Source: Aminobacterium sp. MB27-C1
Lineage (GTDB): Bacteria; Synergistota; Synergistia; Synergistales; Aminobacteriaceae
Assembly (NCBI RefSeq): GCF_030908405.1
Contig: NZ_CP133089.1
Span: 1,426,001-1,490,000, forward strand
Direction of reading: 5' to 3'
DNA: 64,000 nt
Under the pieces are notes generated by a model. That model saw only the letters and a list, made by a program, of their open reading frames with translations, did no database searches and was not told the origin of the DNA. The position numbers were made by a program, and so were the translations under genes. Below are positions 25,289-34,631 of this stretch, piece after piece. Each line of letters begins with the position of its first letter. The stretch's first letter is position 1.

Positions 25289-25918
25289 CTATCTGGCATA
25301 GAACTCAACAACGAGCTGCTCGTTGACGGGAACATCAATCTGTTCACGTACGGGAATGGAAATAACTTTTGCTTCCATCCGCTCGGTATTAACTTCCAGC
25401 CATTCCGGAATAGTTCTAGATGCTGCAACTTCCGCGTTTTCACGAATGAGTGCAATATCTTTGCTGCTTTCCGCAACAGCAACGACAGAACCGGCACGAA
25501 GAAGGTAGCTGGGAATATCTACTTTGCGTCCATTTACAGTTATGTGTCCATGAAGAACGATCTGTCTAGCCTGGTTTCTGCTTGAGGCAAGTCCCATACG
25601 ATAGACAACGTTATCAAGACGACGCTCAAGTAACTGAAGGAAATTATGACCAGTTACTCCTGACAATCTTGAAGCTTCTGCAAACAAACGTCGGAATTGA
25701 CCTTCGTTCATGCCATAAAAACGGCGTAATTTCTGTTTCTCTCGAAGTCGGAGTCCGTACTCGCTCATCTTGGCGCGAGGTCTCCCCTTCTTCTGTTTAC
25801 TTTTATTCTCTCCCCGTGTTATTGCACACTTTTCTGTAAAGCAGCGATCGCCTTTAAGAAAAAGTTTCACGCCTTCAGCTTTACAGAGACGGCATACGGG
25901 TCCTGTATATCTGCTCAT
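25289..25918 (-). CDS. rpsD: 30S ribosomal protein S4, zinc-binding form
   Basis: Primary 16S rRNA-binding protein and translational regulator of the alpha operon in some bacteria. Four cysteines (C9, C12, C26, C31) make a zinc site, marking the C+ form. The S4 domain RRLDNVVYRMGLASSRNQARQ (in part) with VNGRKVDIPSYLLRAG follows. Its 209 aa are normal. It sits between rpsK and rpoA, the usual alpha-operon order. Confidence 0.98.
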   Translation of the reverse strand: MSRYTGPVCRLCKAEGVKLFLKGDRCFTEKCAITRGENKSKQKKGRPRAKMSEYGLRLREKQKLRRFYGMNEGQFRRLFAEASRLSGVTGHNFLQLLERRLDNVVYRMGLASSRNQARQIVLHGHITVNGRKVDIPSYLLRAGSVVAVAESSKDIALIRENAEVAASRTIPEWLEVNTERMEAKVISIPVREQIDVPVNEQLVVEFYAR

Positions 25919-25950
25919 AAGATGTCTTTCGCCTCCTTATAGGGGTGAAA

Positions 25951-26343
25951 TTAAACTCTGCGACGCTTCGGCGGTCTGCAGCCGTTATGGGGAATTGGCG
26001 TCGCGTCTTTAATCATGTTAACCTGAAGTCCAGCTGCCTGAAGAGAGCGAATAGCAGACTCCCGTCCTGGGCCAGGACCTTTGACTACAACATCAATCTC
26101 CTTCACCCCATGATCCTGGGCTGTTTTAGCCGCCTGCTGAGCAGCAATCTGGGCAGCAAAAGGAGTGGACTTACGAGTTCCCTTGAAACCTACATTACCG
26201 CCGGATGCCCAAGATAAAATGTTTCCGCTTTTATCACTGATGCTCACTATAGTATTGTTGAAGGTAGAGAAGATGTGAGCAACACCGTAACTTACATTCT
26301 TCTTTTCTTTTCTTTTTCCTCTACGCTGTGTACGTTTGGCCAC
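25951..26343 (-). CDS. rpsK: 30S ribosomal protein S11
   Basis: Platform protein near the mRNA exit. [22 protein letters not shown] is the family core (read in parts), and the protein ends [13 protein letters not shown], typical of S11. It starts at GTG with GGAGG 9 bases upstream. It has 130 aa and lies between rpsM and rpsD. Confidence 0.98.
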   Translation of the reverse strand: MAKRTQRRGKRKEKKNVSYGVAHIFSTFNNTIVSISDKSGNILSWASGGNVGFKGTRKSTPFAAQIAAQQAAKTAQDHGVKEIDVVVKGPGPGRESAIRSLQAAGLQVNMIKDATPIPHNGCRPPKRRRV

Positions 26344-26378
26344 GTGCGTCAGCCTCCTTGATGATCAATCTTTAATTC

Positions 26379-26756
26379 TTACTTACCAGCCTGTTTCTTC
26401 CCAGCTACGGTACGGCGTGGCCCTTTCCGTGTACGAGCGTTCGTCTTAGTCTTCTGACCACGAACAGGAAGTCCCAGCCTATGTCGAAGTCCCCTGTAGC
26501 AACCAATATCCATCAAACGCTTGATATTCATGGTTACTTCTCGACGCAGGTCTCCCTCTACTTTGTAATGCTCCTCAATTTCTTTTCGAAGCTTCTGAGC
26601 TTCTTCTTCTGTAAGATCCTTAACTCGCGTGTCAGGGTTAATACCTGTCGAAGCGAGAATCTTATGAGAAGTTGGGAGCCCTATTCCATAAATATATGTA
26701 AGCGCTATCTCTACTCGCTTTTCGCGAGGCAGGTCTACACCAGCAATACGGGCCAT
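26379..26756 (-). CDS. rpsM: 30S ribosomal protein S13
   Basis: Head protein bridging to the large subunit and contacting P-site t[29 protein letters not shown] (in parts) and [22 protein letters not shown] are diagnostic. The frame is open 7 codons upstream, but MARIAG at this ATG is the universal start, and its GGAGG overlaps the rpmJ stop codon. It has 125 aa and a basic tail. Confidence 0.98.
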   Translation of the reverse strand: MARIAGVDLPREKRVEIALTYIYGIGLPTSHKILASTGINPDTRVKDLTEEEAQKLRKEIEEHYKVEGDLRREVTMNIKRLMDIGCYRGLRHRLGLPVRGQKTKTNARTRKGPRRTVAGKKQAGK

Positions 26757-26763
26757 ATGCTCG

Positions 26764-26889
26764 TTACCTCCTTGCACCCTGTCTCTGTTTATGGCGCGGA
26801 TTCTTGCTGCATATAATCCGTACCACTCCTTTTCGCCGAATCACTCGGCAATGCTCACATATCGGTTTAACCGATGGTTTGACTTTCAT
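26764..26889 (-). CDS. rpmJ: 50S ribosomal protein L36, zinc-binding form
   Basis: A 41-residue gene translated here by hand: [20 protein letters not shown] followed by a basic tail ending [10 protein letters not shown]. Cys11, Cys14, Cys27 and His33 form the zinc site of C+ L36. Its length slightly exceeds the usual 37-38 aa. The stop codon lies in the ribosome binding site of rpsM (AGGAGGTAA), so the two are probably coupled. Confidence 0.96.
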   Translation of the reverse strand: MKVKPSVKPICEHCRVIRRKGVVRIICSKNPRHKQRQGARR

Positions 26890-27006
26890 TTTTTTCCACG
26901 CTCCTCCGAGAAAACCTTCACCTAGCCAAAGAGGCCTTGGATACTCGACATATCTATTTTGCTGCTTTCACCAGCCGCGGTTTAAGCATAAGGGCAGATA
27001 AATAAG
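26890..27006 (-). other. Gene-free spacer between infA and rpmJ
   Basis: At 117 bases this is one of the longest gaps within the ribosomal super-operon. I see no open frame, strong promoter or intrinsic terminator. It contains the GGAGGAG ribosome binding site of rpmJ and a weak CCAA/TTGG hairpin. Confidence 0.5.
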
Positions 27007-27228
27007 TTATTTATATCTATACACTATTCGTCCGCGTGTCAAGTCGTAAGGTGAAATTTCTACTAAAACTTTATCACCTGGGAGAATACGAATAAAATGC
27101 ATTCTCATTTTACCCGACACATGGGCCAGAATTTTGTGACCATTGTCTAATTCTACCCTAAACATGGCATTCGGAAGCGGTTCTATGACGGTTCCACGCA
27201 CTTCTATGACATCGTCCTTATTGGCCAT
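27007..27228 (-). CDS. infA: Translation initiation factor IF-1
   Basis: OB-fold protein that occupies the ribosomal A site during initiation. The 73-aa sequence shows [33 protein letters not shown] and [21 protein letters not shown], all hallmark segments (read in parts). It lies between the KOW-protein gene and rpmJ as in Firmicute spc operons. Confidence 0.98.
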   Translation of the reverse strand: MANKDDVIEVRGTVIEPLPNAMFRVELDNGHKILAHVSGKMRMHFIRILPGDKVLVEISPYDLTRGRIVYRYK

Positions 27229-27237
27229 ACGGATTAG

Positions 27238-27528
27238 TCAACCTCCCTGCTTCTGAGTACTGTTCATTTCCCTTACTTGCGAAAAAAGATACTGCAAACG
27301 TCCTTTATCTAATTCCTTGCCTCGGGAAATTTTATCTTCCACTTCATCCAAAATCCAGCGCGTCCCTTGAATATGACTCGGATTTTTAGCTTTAGGTTTA
27401 GAGGCTGGGAACTTGCCGCCGTCTGAAACATATATTCTGTTATTTTCAGATTGAACCTTTACAACGACGTACCATTTGCCAGCATCTTTTCCCTTCCTTG
27501 ATATTACAACCTGACCGACGCGAAACAT
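27238..27528 (-). CDS. KOW-domain RNA-binding protein (L14e-like)
   Basis: A 96-aa protein beginning MFRVGQVVISRKGKDAGKWYVVVKV (in parts), a KOW motif as in L14e/L24-type RNA binders, followed by RIYVSDGG and a basic, helical C-terminus. A homologue sits at this place (map-KOW-infA) in many Firmicutes; its role is unproven but probably ribosomal or RNA-related. The frame extends into map, but GGAGAATAT spaced just before this ATG marks the start and leaves an 11-base gap. Confidence 0.88.
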   Translation of the reverse strand: MFRVGQVVISRKGKDAGKWYVVVKVQSENNRIYVSDGGKFPASKPKAKNPSHIQGTRWILDEVEDKISRGKELDKGRLQYLFSQVREMNSTQKQGG

Positions 27529-27539
27529 ATATTCTCCGT

Positions 27540-28316
27540 TCAGGCCCATTCCCAAGGAGTAAGTATCTCAACCCCATCATTTGTGATGAGAACGGATCTT
27601 TCAAAATGAGCAGCATCAGAACCGTCTGCTGTGAGAACAACCCATTCATCTGAACCTACGACAGTCTCCTCCGCTCCCGACATAACCATGGGCTCTATAG
27701 CTATTGTCATTCCAGCCTTGAGAGTTACGCCTCTGCCAGGATACCCGTAATTCGGAACCTGAGGTGGCTCGTGCAGATGTTTGCCAACACCGTGACCGGT
27801 ATAATCCCGAACCAATCCAAATCCTTTGGGAACAACATACGATTCCACTGCATGTCCTATATCCCCAATGGTACTCCCAGCTTTAGCTGCAGCTACACCT
27901 CTATTTAAACTTTCAAGAGTCACATCAATAAGCTCTTGGCGTTTCGAAGATACTTTCCCAACTGGATAAGTACAAGCCGCATCACCATAGTATCCATGGT
28001 AGCAAGCACCTACGTCAATACTTATAATGTCGCCTTCCTCAAGAAATCTATCGGTAGAAGGAATTCCGTGAACAATCTCGCTGTTTATAGAAGCGCACAC
28101 TGCACCTGGAAAAGGTATGGATATTCCTGGAACTCGATAGCCTTTAAAAGCAGGTGTCGCATCTTCTCTTGCTATCAGATCTTCGGCAGCTTTATCAATT
28201 TCTGCTGTTGTAATGCCAGGCCGAACAATTTCAGCAATAAGGTCTAAAACATCTGCAACTATTCGACCTGCTTTCCGCATATACTGAAGATCTTTTTCTT
28301 TCTTTAAAGTAATCAT
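27540..28316 (-). CDS. map: Methionine aminopeptidase, type I
   Basis: Removes the N-terminal methionine from nascent proteins. The five metal ligands are visible: Asp in IISIDVGA, Asp in YYGDAACT, His in YTGHGVGKHLHEPP, Glu in AIEPMVM and Glu in HFERSVLI; the substrate His is in EIVHGIPS. The 258-aa length is typical of type Ia. It overlaps the adk stop by 4 bases (ATGA). Confidence 0.98.
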   Translation of the reverse strand: MITLKKEKDLQYMRKAGRIVADVLDLIAEIVRPGITTAEIDKAAEDLIAREDATPAFKGYRVPGISIPFPGAVCASINSEIVHGIPSTDRFLEEGDIISIDVGACYHGYYGDAACTYPVGKVSSKRQELIDVTLESLNRGVAAAKAGSTIGDIGHAVESYVVPKGFGLVRDYTGHGVGKHLHEPPQVPNYGYPGRGVTLKAGMTIAIEPMVMSGAEETVVGSDEWVVLTADGSDAAHFERSVLITNDGVEILTPWEWA

Positions 28317-28969
28317 TCAGCTACCTTCTCGTTGACAAGTGCTTCTATTTCCGCCATAACGCTAGAACTTGATGTCCCAGCATTGACTCGTCTTAGAAGC
28401 CCCTTTTCATCGTAATAAGAGATAAGAGGTGCCGTCTGATCGTGATAAACTTTGAGACGATTTCGAATGACTTGTTCCTTGTCATCATCTCGCTGGAAAA
28501 GATCTCCTCCACATTTATCACATTTATCGCCTTGAGAAGAAGGTTTAAATGATACGTGATAAATCTCTCCACACTGGCGACACATACGACGGCCGCAAAG
28601 ACGATCAACTACTATATCATCAGCTACGTCCAGTAATATAACAGCGTCAAGAGAAAGGTTCATATTTTCAAGCAACCCGTCGAGGGACTCGGCCTGAGGA
28701 ACCGTTCGCGGAAAACCATCAAGAAGAAAACCTTTTTCGCAGTCTTTTTCCTTGAGTCGTTCTCCCATCATCTTAACGATCAGTTCATCTGGAACAAGCT
28801 TGCCCCCATCCATATATTTCTGGGCTTGCTGACCAAGCTCTGTTGCATCTTTTACATTTTGACGAAGCATATCCCCAGTGGAGATATGTGCTACATCGTA
28901 CTTAGCTTTTATTTCTGCCGCCTGTGTTCCTTTTCCTGCACCTGGCGGTCCTAGCAATATAACTCGCAT
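28313..28969 (-). CDS. adk: Adenylate kinase with zinc-binding lid
   Basis: Interconverts ATP + AMP and 2 ADP. The P-loop LLGPPGAGKGTQA, STGDMLR, LLDGFPRTVPQAE and DRLCGRR are all present. The lid carries two CxxC pairs (CRQC and CDKC), so it belongs to the zinc-binding long form seen in Firmicutes and others. The frame is open 17 codons upstream into secY, but MRVILLGPP at this ATG (AAAGGGGAT upstream) is the natural start, giving 218 aa. Confidence 0.98.
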   Translation of the reverse strand: MRVILLGPPGAGKGTQAAEIKAKYDVAHISTGDMLRQNVKDATELGQQAQKYMDGGKLVPDELIVKMMGERLKEKDCEKGFLLDGFPRTVPQAESLDGLLENMNLSLDAVILLDVADDIVVDRLCGRRMCRQCGEIYHVSFKPSSQGDKCDKCGGDLFQRDDDKEQVIRNRLKVYHDQTAPLISYYDEKGLLRRVNAGTSSSSVMAEIEALVNEKVAE

Positions 28970-28985
28970 TATATTTACATCCCCT

Positions 28986-30284
28986 TTAGAATCGGAGGAA
29001 GCTTCCGCCTTTGGAATCACGGCGCTTGAGAATTCCTTCGTAGTGGCGCATCAGAAGCTGCCCTTCGATCTGATGTACAGTGTCTAATGCCACACCTACA
29101 ACGATGAGAACTGCTGTTCCCCCAAAATAAAAACTCGTAATTCCCATGAGATTGGTCATTAGAGTGGGAACAAGAGCGATAATAGCGAGAAACACAGCTC
29201 CACCAAGAGTGATCCTTGACATAACCTTCTCAATAAACTCCGATGTGGGACGACCCGGGCGTATCCCCAAGATGAATCCGCCATACTTTTTCATATTATT
29301 AGCAACATCAGCTGGGTTGAAAACCACTGCTGTATAGAAATAAGCGAAAAAGATAATGAGCGCAACGTAAATAACCATGTAGGTTGTACTGCCTGGCTCA
29401 AATATCCTTTGGAACATCAATGCAATATCGCCAGTAAAGAAGCGTGCAATAGAATAAGGGAACAACAGAATTGATGATGCAAAAATTATTGGCATAACAC
29501 CAGACTGGTTCACCTTCAAAGGTATGAAAGTGCTCTGTCCTCCGTAGACTTTGTTTCCAACCACACGCTTGGCATATTGTACAGGCAAACGTCGCTGTCC
29601 TTCTTGCAACAAAATACATCCAGCTATAACGGCAATCATAAGCGCTATGGACACAACTAATGCAAGAACACTCATTTCTCCTAAACGAAGCATTTGCCAA
29701 CTTCTTAAGATAGCTTCTGGGATACGAGCTACAATTCCTGCAAAAATAAGCAATGAAATTCCGTTACCTATTCCATGGTCCGTAATTTCTTCGCCCAGCC
29801 ACATAACGGCCACGGCTCCCGCAGTAACTGTCAAGATAACAATAATTCCGGCAAAAAGTCCGCCATAGAAAATTCCTAAACGGCCAAGCCAGAATGTCAT
29901 ACCAATTGCTTGAATACCAGCAAAAAGGATCGTACCCCATCTTGTGTATTGAATAATCTTCTTTCGCCCTTCATCGCTTTCTTTCTGCATCTTTTCAAGC
30001 GCAGGGAAAACGACCACAAGAAGTTGTAAAACGATGCTCGAGTTAATGTAGGGGGTAACGCCGAGAGCGAAAATACCAAATCGCCTCAGCGCACCGCCTG
30101 CAAAAATATCAAGGAACCCGAGCACACCTGCGCCCTGCTCGAAGAGCCTCGCCATAGCAGCTGTATCAATACCTGGCGTTGGGATATGGGCGCCAAGACG
30201 GAAAATAAAAAGTACCCCAAGAGTAAAAAGAATCCGTCTTTTTAAATCTGGCAGCTTAAAGGCGTCCCTGAAAGAATCAAGCAC
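28986..30284 (-). CDS. secY: Preprotein translocase channel subunit SecY
   Basis: Ten-helix channel of the Sec machinery in the inner membrane. The N-terminus FRDAFKLPDLKRRILFTLGVL (in part), GVTPYINSSIVLQLL (helix 2 region) and IRPGRPTSEFIEKVMSRITLGGA (in part, cytosolic loop) are signature segments. Its 432 aa are normal. It starts at GTG directly after the rplO stop codon (TAAGTG), with GAGGTGA as ribosome binding site inside the end of rplO. Confidence 0.98.
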   Translation of the reverse strand: MLDSFRDAFKLPDLKRRILFTLGVLFIFRLGAHIPTPGIDTAAMARLFEQGAGVLGFLDIFAGGALRRFGIFALGVTPYINSSIVLQLLVVVFPALEKMQKESDEGRKKIIQYTRWGTILFAGIQAIGMTFWLGRLGIFYGGLFAGIIVILTVTAGAVAVMWLGEEITDHGIGNGISLLIFAGIVARIPEAILRSWQMLRLGEMSVLALVVSIALMIAVIAGCILLQEGQRRLPVQYAKRVVGNKVYGGQSTFIPLKVNQSGVMPIIFASSILLFPYSIARFFTGDIALMFQRIFEPGSTTYMVIYVALIIFFAYFYTAVVFNPADVANNMKKYGGFILGIRPGRPTSEFIEKVMSRITLGGAVFLAIIALVPTLMTNLMGITSFYFGGTAVLIVVGVALDTVHQIEGQLLMRHYEGILKRRDSKGGSFLRF

Positions 30285-30731
30285 TTAGATCACCTCAGCC
30301 TTCCCACCAGCAGTTGAAATTTTTTCAACCGCCTGGGCACTGAAGGCCTGGGCTTTTATAGTCAGGCCCTGGGAAATTTCTCCTCTCGCGAGAATTTTTA
30401 CTGGGGTTGTCAAGTTTCTAATTAGTCCCGCTTTGTAGAGCTCTTCTGCTCCTACAACGGAACCACTCTCAAAACGATCTGCAATTTGCTCAAGATTGAC
30501 TATCTGATACGTATTTGCAAATCGAGCATTGTTAAATCCACGTTTAGGAATACGACGAGTAATCGGCATCTGGCCGCCTTCAAAACCTGGACGAACTCCT
30601 CCGCCAGCTCTTGATTTCTGACCCTTTGTTCCTTTTCCCGCAGTCTTTCCTGTGCCACTTCCATGGCCCTGACCCAAGCGTTTTGCCTTGCGTCTGGAGC
30701 CAAGAGCAGGTCGAAGATCATGTAAATTCAT
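30285..30731 (-). CDS. rplO: 50S ribosomal protein L15
   Basis: MNLHDLRPALGSRRKAKRLGQG (in part), then GSGTGKTAGKGTKGQKSRAGG and GFEGGQMPITRRIPKRGF, are the conserved Gly/Arg-rich N-terminal extension of L15. The 148-aa length is normal. It lies between rpmD and secY in the standard spc order. Confidence 0.98.
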   Translation of the reverse strand: MNLHDLRPALGSRRKAKRLGQGHGSGTGKTAGKGTKGQKSRAGGGVRPGFEGGQMPITRRIPKRGFNNARFANTYQIVNLEQIADRFESGSVVGAEELYKAGLIRNLTTPVKILARGEISQGLTIKAQAFSAQAVEKISTAGGKAEVI

Positions 30732-30743
30732 GCTGCGTCCCTC

Positions 30744-30929
30744 CTAGTCTTCAACAACAGTCCACTCAACAAGGTGGTGGACCTGATTGATCATTCCGCG
30801 AATTTGGGGGACATCCTCGTACTCAACTGTGTGATGCAATTTTTTGAGTCCGAGTGCCTTAATTGTCTTCTTCTGACGAGCCTGCTGTCCAATTGCACTT
30901 CTAACCCATGTTATACGAAGTTTAGCCAT
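30744..30929 (-). CDS. rpmD: 50S ribosomal protein L30
   Basis: MAKLRITWVRSAIGQQARQKKTIKALGLKK (in parts) is the L30 ferredoxin-like fold, with the family segment QIRGMINQVHHLVEW. The upstream codons in frame are excluded because MAKLRITWV is the usual start and GGAGGGG lies 11 bases before it, leaving 61 aa. The ribosome binding site is inside the end of rpsE's downstream spacer. Confidence 0.96.
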   Translation of the reverse strand: MAKLRITWVRSAIGQQARQKKTIKALGLKKLHHTVEYEDVPQIRGMINQVHHLVEWTVVED

Positions 30930-30945
30930 TAGGACTGACCCCTCC

Positions 30946-31458
30946 TTATTCTGCCTCTGGCTGAGCGGCTTCAAGACCCCTCAGACGCACAATTTCGTCG
31001 GGCGTCCTCATCTCGCGCAGGGCCTCTAATGTCGCCCACGCAACATTGACAGGATTAGATGTTCTACCAATAACTTTGGTCAACACGTCTTTTACGCCAC
31101 CAAGCTCCATGATAGCTCGGACAACGCCACCCGCAATAACTCCTGTACCAGGAGCTGCTGGTTTCAAAAGAACATGTGCTGCTCCAAACTGCCCGTCAAC
31201 AGGATGAGGGATAGTATTGCCAACTTTTTTAAGTTCATGAAGGTTCTTTGTCGCTTTATCGATTCCCTTACGAACTGCTTCAGAAATTTCCTTGGCTTTC
31301 CCCATTCCTACGCCTACATAGTGTTCGCCGTCACCAACAACAACGAGTACGCTAAATTTAAAGCGCTTACCGCCCTTTACAACCTTGCTTACTCTATTGA
31401 TGGCAACTACGCGTTCGCTGAGCTCTAAGCCTTTAGCGTCAACACGTTTTATGGTCAT
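30946..31458 (-). CDS. rpsE: 30S ribosomal protein S5
   Basis: Helps ribosomal accuracy and mRNA unwinding. VVAINRVSKVVKGGKRFKFSVLVVVGD (in parts), VGVGMGKAKEISEAVRKG and APGTGVIAGGVVRAIMELGGVKDVL (in part) are diagnostic. Length is 170 aa. GGGAGGACC precedes the ATG. It stands between rplR and rpmD. Confidence 0.98.
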   Translation of the reverse strand: MTIKRVDAKGLELSERVVAINRVSKVVKGGKRFKFSVLVVVGDGEHYVGVGMGKAKEISEAVRKGIDKATKNLHELKKVGNTIPHPVDGQFGAAHVLLKPAAPGTGVIAGGVVRAIMELGGVKDVLTKVIGRTSNPVNVAWATLEALREMRTPDEIVRLRGLEAAQPEAE

Positions 31459-31473
31459 CCTCGGTCCTCCCTC

Positions 31474-31842
31474 TTAAAACTTCAGGCCTGCTTCACGGGC
31501 CGCATCGGCAAGGGCTTTGACCTTTCCGTGGTACATATGTCCCCCACGGTCAAATACCACTGCTGAAATACCCTTTTCGAGCGCGCGCTCCGCAACAAGC
31601 TTGCCTACGGCTACAGCCGCTTCCATATTGCAGGTTCCTGCTGAAAGGGTCTCCCTGAGGCTTTTATCGAGTGTCGAAGCCGAGGCAAGGGTATGCCCAG
31701 CTACATCATCTACAATCTGAACGTAAATATGGCTCAGACTGTGATAAACAGCCATTCTTGGGCGCTCCGGTGTTCCGGAAACAGTTTTCCTGAGTCTCCG
31801 GTGCCGGACGATACGCATTTGGTTTCTACTATTCGTCTTCAT
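31474..31842 (-). CDS. rplR: 50S ribosomal protein L18
   Basis: 5S rRNA-binding protein. [26 protein letters not shown] (in parts) and [20 protein letters not shown] are typical, ending [11 protein letters not shown]. The frame also contains a GTG three codons upstream, but that GTG is part of the GAGGTG ribosome binding site, so this ATG is preferred (122 aa). Confidence 0.97.
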   Translation of the reverse strand: MKTNSRNQMRIVRHRRLRKTVSGTPERPRMAVYHSLSHIYVQIVDDVAGHTLASASTLDKSLRETLSAGTCNMEAAVAVGKLVAERALEKGISAVVFDRGGHMYHGKVKALADAAREAGLKF

Positions 31843-31857
31843 CAACGTCACCTCAGG

Positions 31858-32397
31858 TTACTTGGCACTGGCTTTGCCGGCCTTACGAATAATATATTCG
31901 CCAGCATAGCGGATACCTTTCCCTTTATAGGGCTCAGGACTCCTGAACTCACGAATGATCGCCGCTACCTGACCTACCAGCTGTCGATCAATACCCTTTA
32001 CCGAAATCTTTATAGGACTTTCTGTTGAAATCTCAACACCCTTTGGTGGATCATATTCGATAGGGTTTGAATATCCGACATTGAGAATTAACTTCTTCCC
32101 CTGCATCTGAGCACGGTATCCTACACCGACGATCTCAAGTTTTTTCTCGAAACCCTCAGTTACTCCCGTCACCATATTGGCAACGAGTGCTCTCATCATT
32201 CCGTGAAAAGCTCTTGTCTGCTTTTCGTCGTTATCCCGCGCTATCACAATTGCATTGTCCTCTACAGAAAGAGCAATGCCCTGCACGAGATCACAGGAGA
32301 GCTCACCTTTAGGTCCTTTAACTAAAACCTTATCGTCTTTTGTAGTGACCGTTACTCCCTTAGCGAGAGGAATATGTTTACGTCCGATTCGTGACAT
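31858..32397 (-). CDS. rplF: 50S ribosomal protein L6
   Basis: Two-domain protein near the sarcin-ricin loop. MSRIGRKHIPLAKGVTV is the usual beginning, and SPEPYKGKGIRYAGEYIIRKAGK (in part) is the L6 signature near the end. The 11 upstream in-frame codons lie in the rpsH end and are excluded. It has 179 aa, in spc order between rpsH and rplR. Confidence 0.98.
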   Translation of the reverse strand: MSRIGRKHIPLAKGVTVTTKDDKVLVKGPKGELSCDLVQGIALSVEDNAIVIARDNDEKQTRAFHGMMRALVANMVTGVTEGFEKKLEIVGVGYRAQMQGKKLILNVGYSNPIEYDPPKGVEISTESPIKISVKGIDRQLVGQVAAIIREFRSPEPYKGKGIRYAGEYIIRKAGKASAK

Positions 32398-32414
32398 AAG
32401 CGTTCCCTCCTCGC

Positions 32415-32819
32415 TTACCAAACGTAACAAACAACTTCTCCGCCAAGACCAAGCTGAGATGCCTCAGCCTCTGTCTTCAAGCCCTGGGAAGTGGAAATGA
32501 TAGCTATTCCAAGACCACCCATGACTTTGGGGAGATTGTCTTTACCAACATAGATCCTGCGCCCTGGTTTGCTGATTCTGCGAAGTCCCTGAATAACACG
32601 TTCTCTATTAGGACCGTAATTCAGAAAAACACGCACTACAGCATAGGGTTTTTTAGGATCGTTAATTACCTTGTAATTTCGGATATATCCCTCTTCTTTC
32701 AATATTTTTGCAATATTGAATTTCACATTACTGTGAGGGACATCTACGCTTTCGTGGTAAACCACATTAGCATTCCGAATCCGTGTCAGCATATCAGCTA
32801 TTGGATCGGTTACGTACAT
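32415..32819 (-). CDS. rpsH: 30S ribosomal protein S8
   Basis: Central-domain 16S rRNA binder and spc-operon translational repressor in E. coli. [19 protein letters not shown] is the standard start, and [19 protein letters not shown] (in part) with GGEVVCYVW is the C-terminal signature. The frame is open for 49 further codons upstream through rpsZ, but that extension has no S8 similarity. GGGGGTCACAGG precedes this ATG; 134 aa. Confidence 0.98.
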   Translation of the reverse strand: MYVTDPIADMLTRIRNANVVYHESVDVPHSNVKFNIAKILKEEGYIRNYKVINDPKKPYAVVRVFLNYGPNRERVIQGLRRISKPGRRIYVGKDNLPKVMGGLGIAIISTSQGLKTEAEASQLGLGGEVVCYVW

Positions 32820-32848
32820 TCCTGTGACCCCCTTATGTTCACTCTCGC

Positions 32849-33034
32849 CTACCAGCTGGACTTGACGACACCGGGGATTTTCCCCTCTCTCGCCAATTTG
32901 CGGAAGCAGCAGCGGCACATATCGAACGTACGCATATAAGAGTGAACACGTCCGCAAAGCGGGCATCTGTTATACTTCCGCACCTCAAACTTTGGGGGCT
33001 GCTTAGCTTTATATTCCATTGCTTTACGAGCCAT
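32849..33034 (-). CDS. rpsZ: 30S ribosomal protein S14, zinc-binding type Z
   Basis: The 61-aa short zinc form of S14. Cys24, Cys27, Cys40 and Cys43 form two CxxC pairs (NRCPLCGR and DMCRCCF), and the protein ends [11 protein letters not shown]. This type is used in Firmicutes, thermophiles and several other phyla in place of the long S14. It lies between rplE and rpsH. Confidence 0.98.
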   Translation of the reverse strand: MARKAMEYKAKQPPKFEVRKYNRCPLCGRVHSYMRTFDMCRCCFRKLAREGKIPGVVKSSW

Positions 33035-33053
33035 AATTTTTTCCCCCTTATTC

Positions 33054-33599
33054 CTAACGGTTGCTGAAAGGCATTCCCAGCTCTTTCAGCAGGGCAAAAG
33101 CCTCTTCATCCGTCTTCGCGGTAGTTACTATGGCTACATTCATACCGCGTGTTCGAATAACATCGTCATAGTCAATTTCCGGAAAGATAAGCTGCTCTCT
33201 TAAGCCAAGGTTATAATTTCCTCGACCATCGAAACCTTTTCTGGAAACTCCCTGGAAGTCTTTAATTGTCGGCAAAGCCAAAGACATCAGACGATCCAGA
33301 AACTCCCACATACGGCCACCACGAAGAGTAACTTTACAACCAACTGGCATACCCTGACGAAGCTTAAATCCAGCAATGGATTTCTTCGCGCGCTTCATAA
33401 GAGGCTGTTGTCCAGCGATTGCTCTAAGCTCAGCTATAGCAGCATCCATAAATTTGGAATCAGTCTTAGCTTCACTTACGCCTATGTTGACTACAACTTT
33501 AGTAATACGTGGAACCTCCATCACATTGGAGTATTTAAACTGCTCTTTCAGATGAGGCACCACTTCGCTCTTATACTTATCAAGGAAACGAGGATTCAT
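33054..33599 (-). CDS. rplE: 50S ribosomal protein L5
   Basis: Central-protuberance protein that binds 5S rRNA and touches S13 and P-site t[48 protein letters not shown] (in parts) and [19 protein letters not shown] are diagnostic. It has 181 aa, with AGGAGGCACAACA upstream of the ATG. Confidence 0.98.
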   Translation of the reverse strand: MNPRFLDKYKSEVVPHLKEQFKYSNVMEVPRITKVVVNIGVSEAKTDSKFMDAAIAELRAIAGQQPLMKRAKKSIAGFKLRQGMPVGCKVTLRGGRMWEFLDRLMSLALPTIKDFQGVSRKGFDGRGNYNLGLREQLIFPEIDYDDVIRTRGMNVAIVTTAKTDEEAFALLKELGMPFSNR

Positions 33600-33611
33600 T
33601 GTTGTGCCTCC

Positions 33612-33938
33612 TTATGCCCGATCCACTATTTCGCCGCACTGCTTACATACTCTAACCTTTTGTCCACTCTCAAGGTAGGCTCTGCTTACACGAGTTGCCT
33701 TACCACAAGTGGGACAAACAAGCATGACTTTTGCGGCGTAAAGAGGAGCTTCCTGTTTTACAATCCCGGCCTGAGGATTTTGAGGAGAAGGTTTAACATG
33801 GCGAGTAACCATGTTTACGCCTTCTACAACAACTTTTTCCTCCTTAGGAAGATTACGAAGGACTTTGCCTTCCTTCCCCTTATCTTTACCGGAGATAACT
33901 TTAACTAAGTCTCCTTTTTTAATTCTCATTTTGCTCAT
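33612..33938 (-). CDS. rplX: 50S ribosomal protein L24 with C-terminal zinc ribbon
   Basis: Assembly-initiator protein at the tunnel exit. [21 protein letters not shown] is the KOW motif, and [23 protein letters not shown] (in part) follows. The C-terminal part has CPTCGK (Cys75, Cys78) and VCKQCGE (Cys98, Cys101), a zinc ribbon that E. coli L24 lacks but several other phyla have. Length is 108 aa. Confidence 0.98.
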   Translation of the reverse strand: MSKMRIKKGDLVKVISGKDKGKEGKVLRNLPKEEKVVVEGVNMVTRHVKPSPQNPQAGIVKQEAPLYAAKVMLVCPTCGKATRVSRAYLESGQKVRVCKQCGEIVDRA

Positions 33939-33953
33939 TATGGCATTGCCCCC

Positions 33954-34322
33954 TTAGACAACCTCAGGAGCCAAAGAAAGTATCCTCATATACTTCTTGG
34001 CCCGGAGCTCTCTTCCGACAGGCCCGAAGATACGGGTTCCTTTAGGATCTCCGTTGTTGTCGATAATAACAGCTGCGTTGTCGTCAAAACGGACATATGA
34101 ACCGTCAGGACGGCGCAGTTCTTTTCTCGTACGGACAATGACTGCTTTTACAACAGAACCCTTAGCGATATTGCTATTTGGAATGGCCTCTTTGACGGAA
34201 GCAACAATAACGTCTCCTATGGTTCCATAGCGCCGTCCGCTTCCGCCTAGAACCTGGATGCACATCAAGCTTTTCGCACCAGAGTTATCTGCTACATTAA
34301 GGACTGTTCTAAGCTGAATCAT
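33954..34322 (-). CDS. rplN: 50S ribosomal protein L14
   Basis: Subunit-bridge protein. [20 protein letters not shown] and the internal [41 protein letters not shown] (in part) and [13 protein letters not shown] are highly conserved. It has 122 aa, exactly typical, and starts 3 bases after rpsQ. Confidence 0.98.
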   Translation of the reverse strand: MIQLRTVLNVADNSGAKSLMCIQVLGGSGRRYGTIGDVIVASVKEAIPNSNIAKGSVVKAVIVRTRKELRRPDGSYVRFDDNAAVIIDNNGDPKGTRIFGPVGRELRAKKYMRILSLAPEVV

Positions 34323-34325
34323 GAC

Positions 34326-34625
34326 CTATTCCTCCTCGGCCAATTCGTCAGCAGCTTTATCAAACACTGGGGCTCTTTCGATAACTCTTTCAAGAACCCA
34401 GCATTTTCTGCGACTCATGGGTCGGGTTTCAGCGATGCTCACTAAATCACCTAGCCGACAGGTATTTTCTGGATCGTGAGCCATATATTTAGTACTTTTA
34501 ACTATCCGCTTTCCGTATAAAGGATGAATGTCGTGTCGAGTTACACGGACAACGATAGTTTTGTCCATCTTTTCGCTGACTACGGTTCCGACCCGTCTCT
34601 TACGATGGGGTGAACGTGCCTCCAT
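34326..34625 (-). CDS. rpsQ: 30S ribosomal protein S17
   Basis: Primary 16S rRNA binder. HRKRRVGTVVSEKMDKTIVV and HPLYGKRIVKSTKYMAHDPEN (in part) with GDLVSIAETRPMSRRKCWVLE are the OB-fold signature. It has 99 aa including an acidic C-terminal tail. It begins 6 bases after rpmC. Confidence 0.98.
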   Translation of the reverse strand: MEARSPHRKRRVGTVVSEKMDKTIVVRVTRHDIHPLYGKRIVKSTKYMAHDPENTCRLGDLVSIAETRPMSRRKCWVLERVIERAPVFDKAADELAEEE

Positions 34626-34631
34626 CAGTCG

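Noticed and set aside
26890-27006. Possible small gene or terminator between infA and rpmJ
   Set aside because: No open frame with a ribosome binding site and only a 4-bp hairpin; it appears to be plain spacer.
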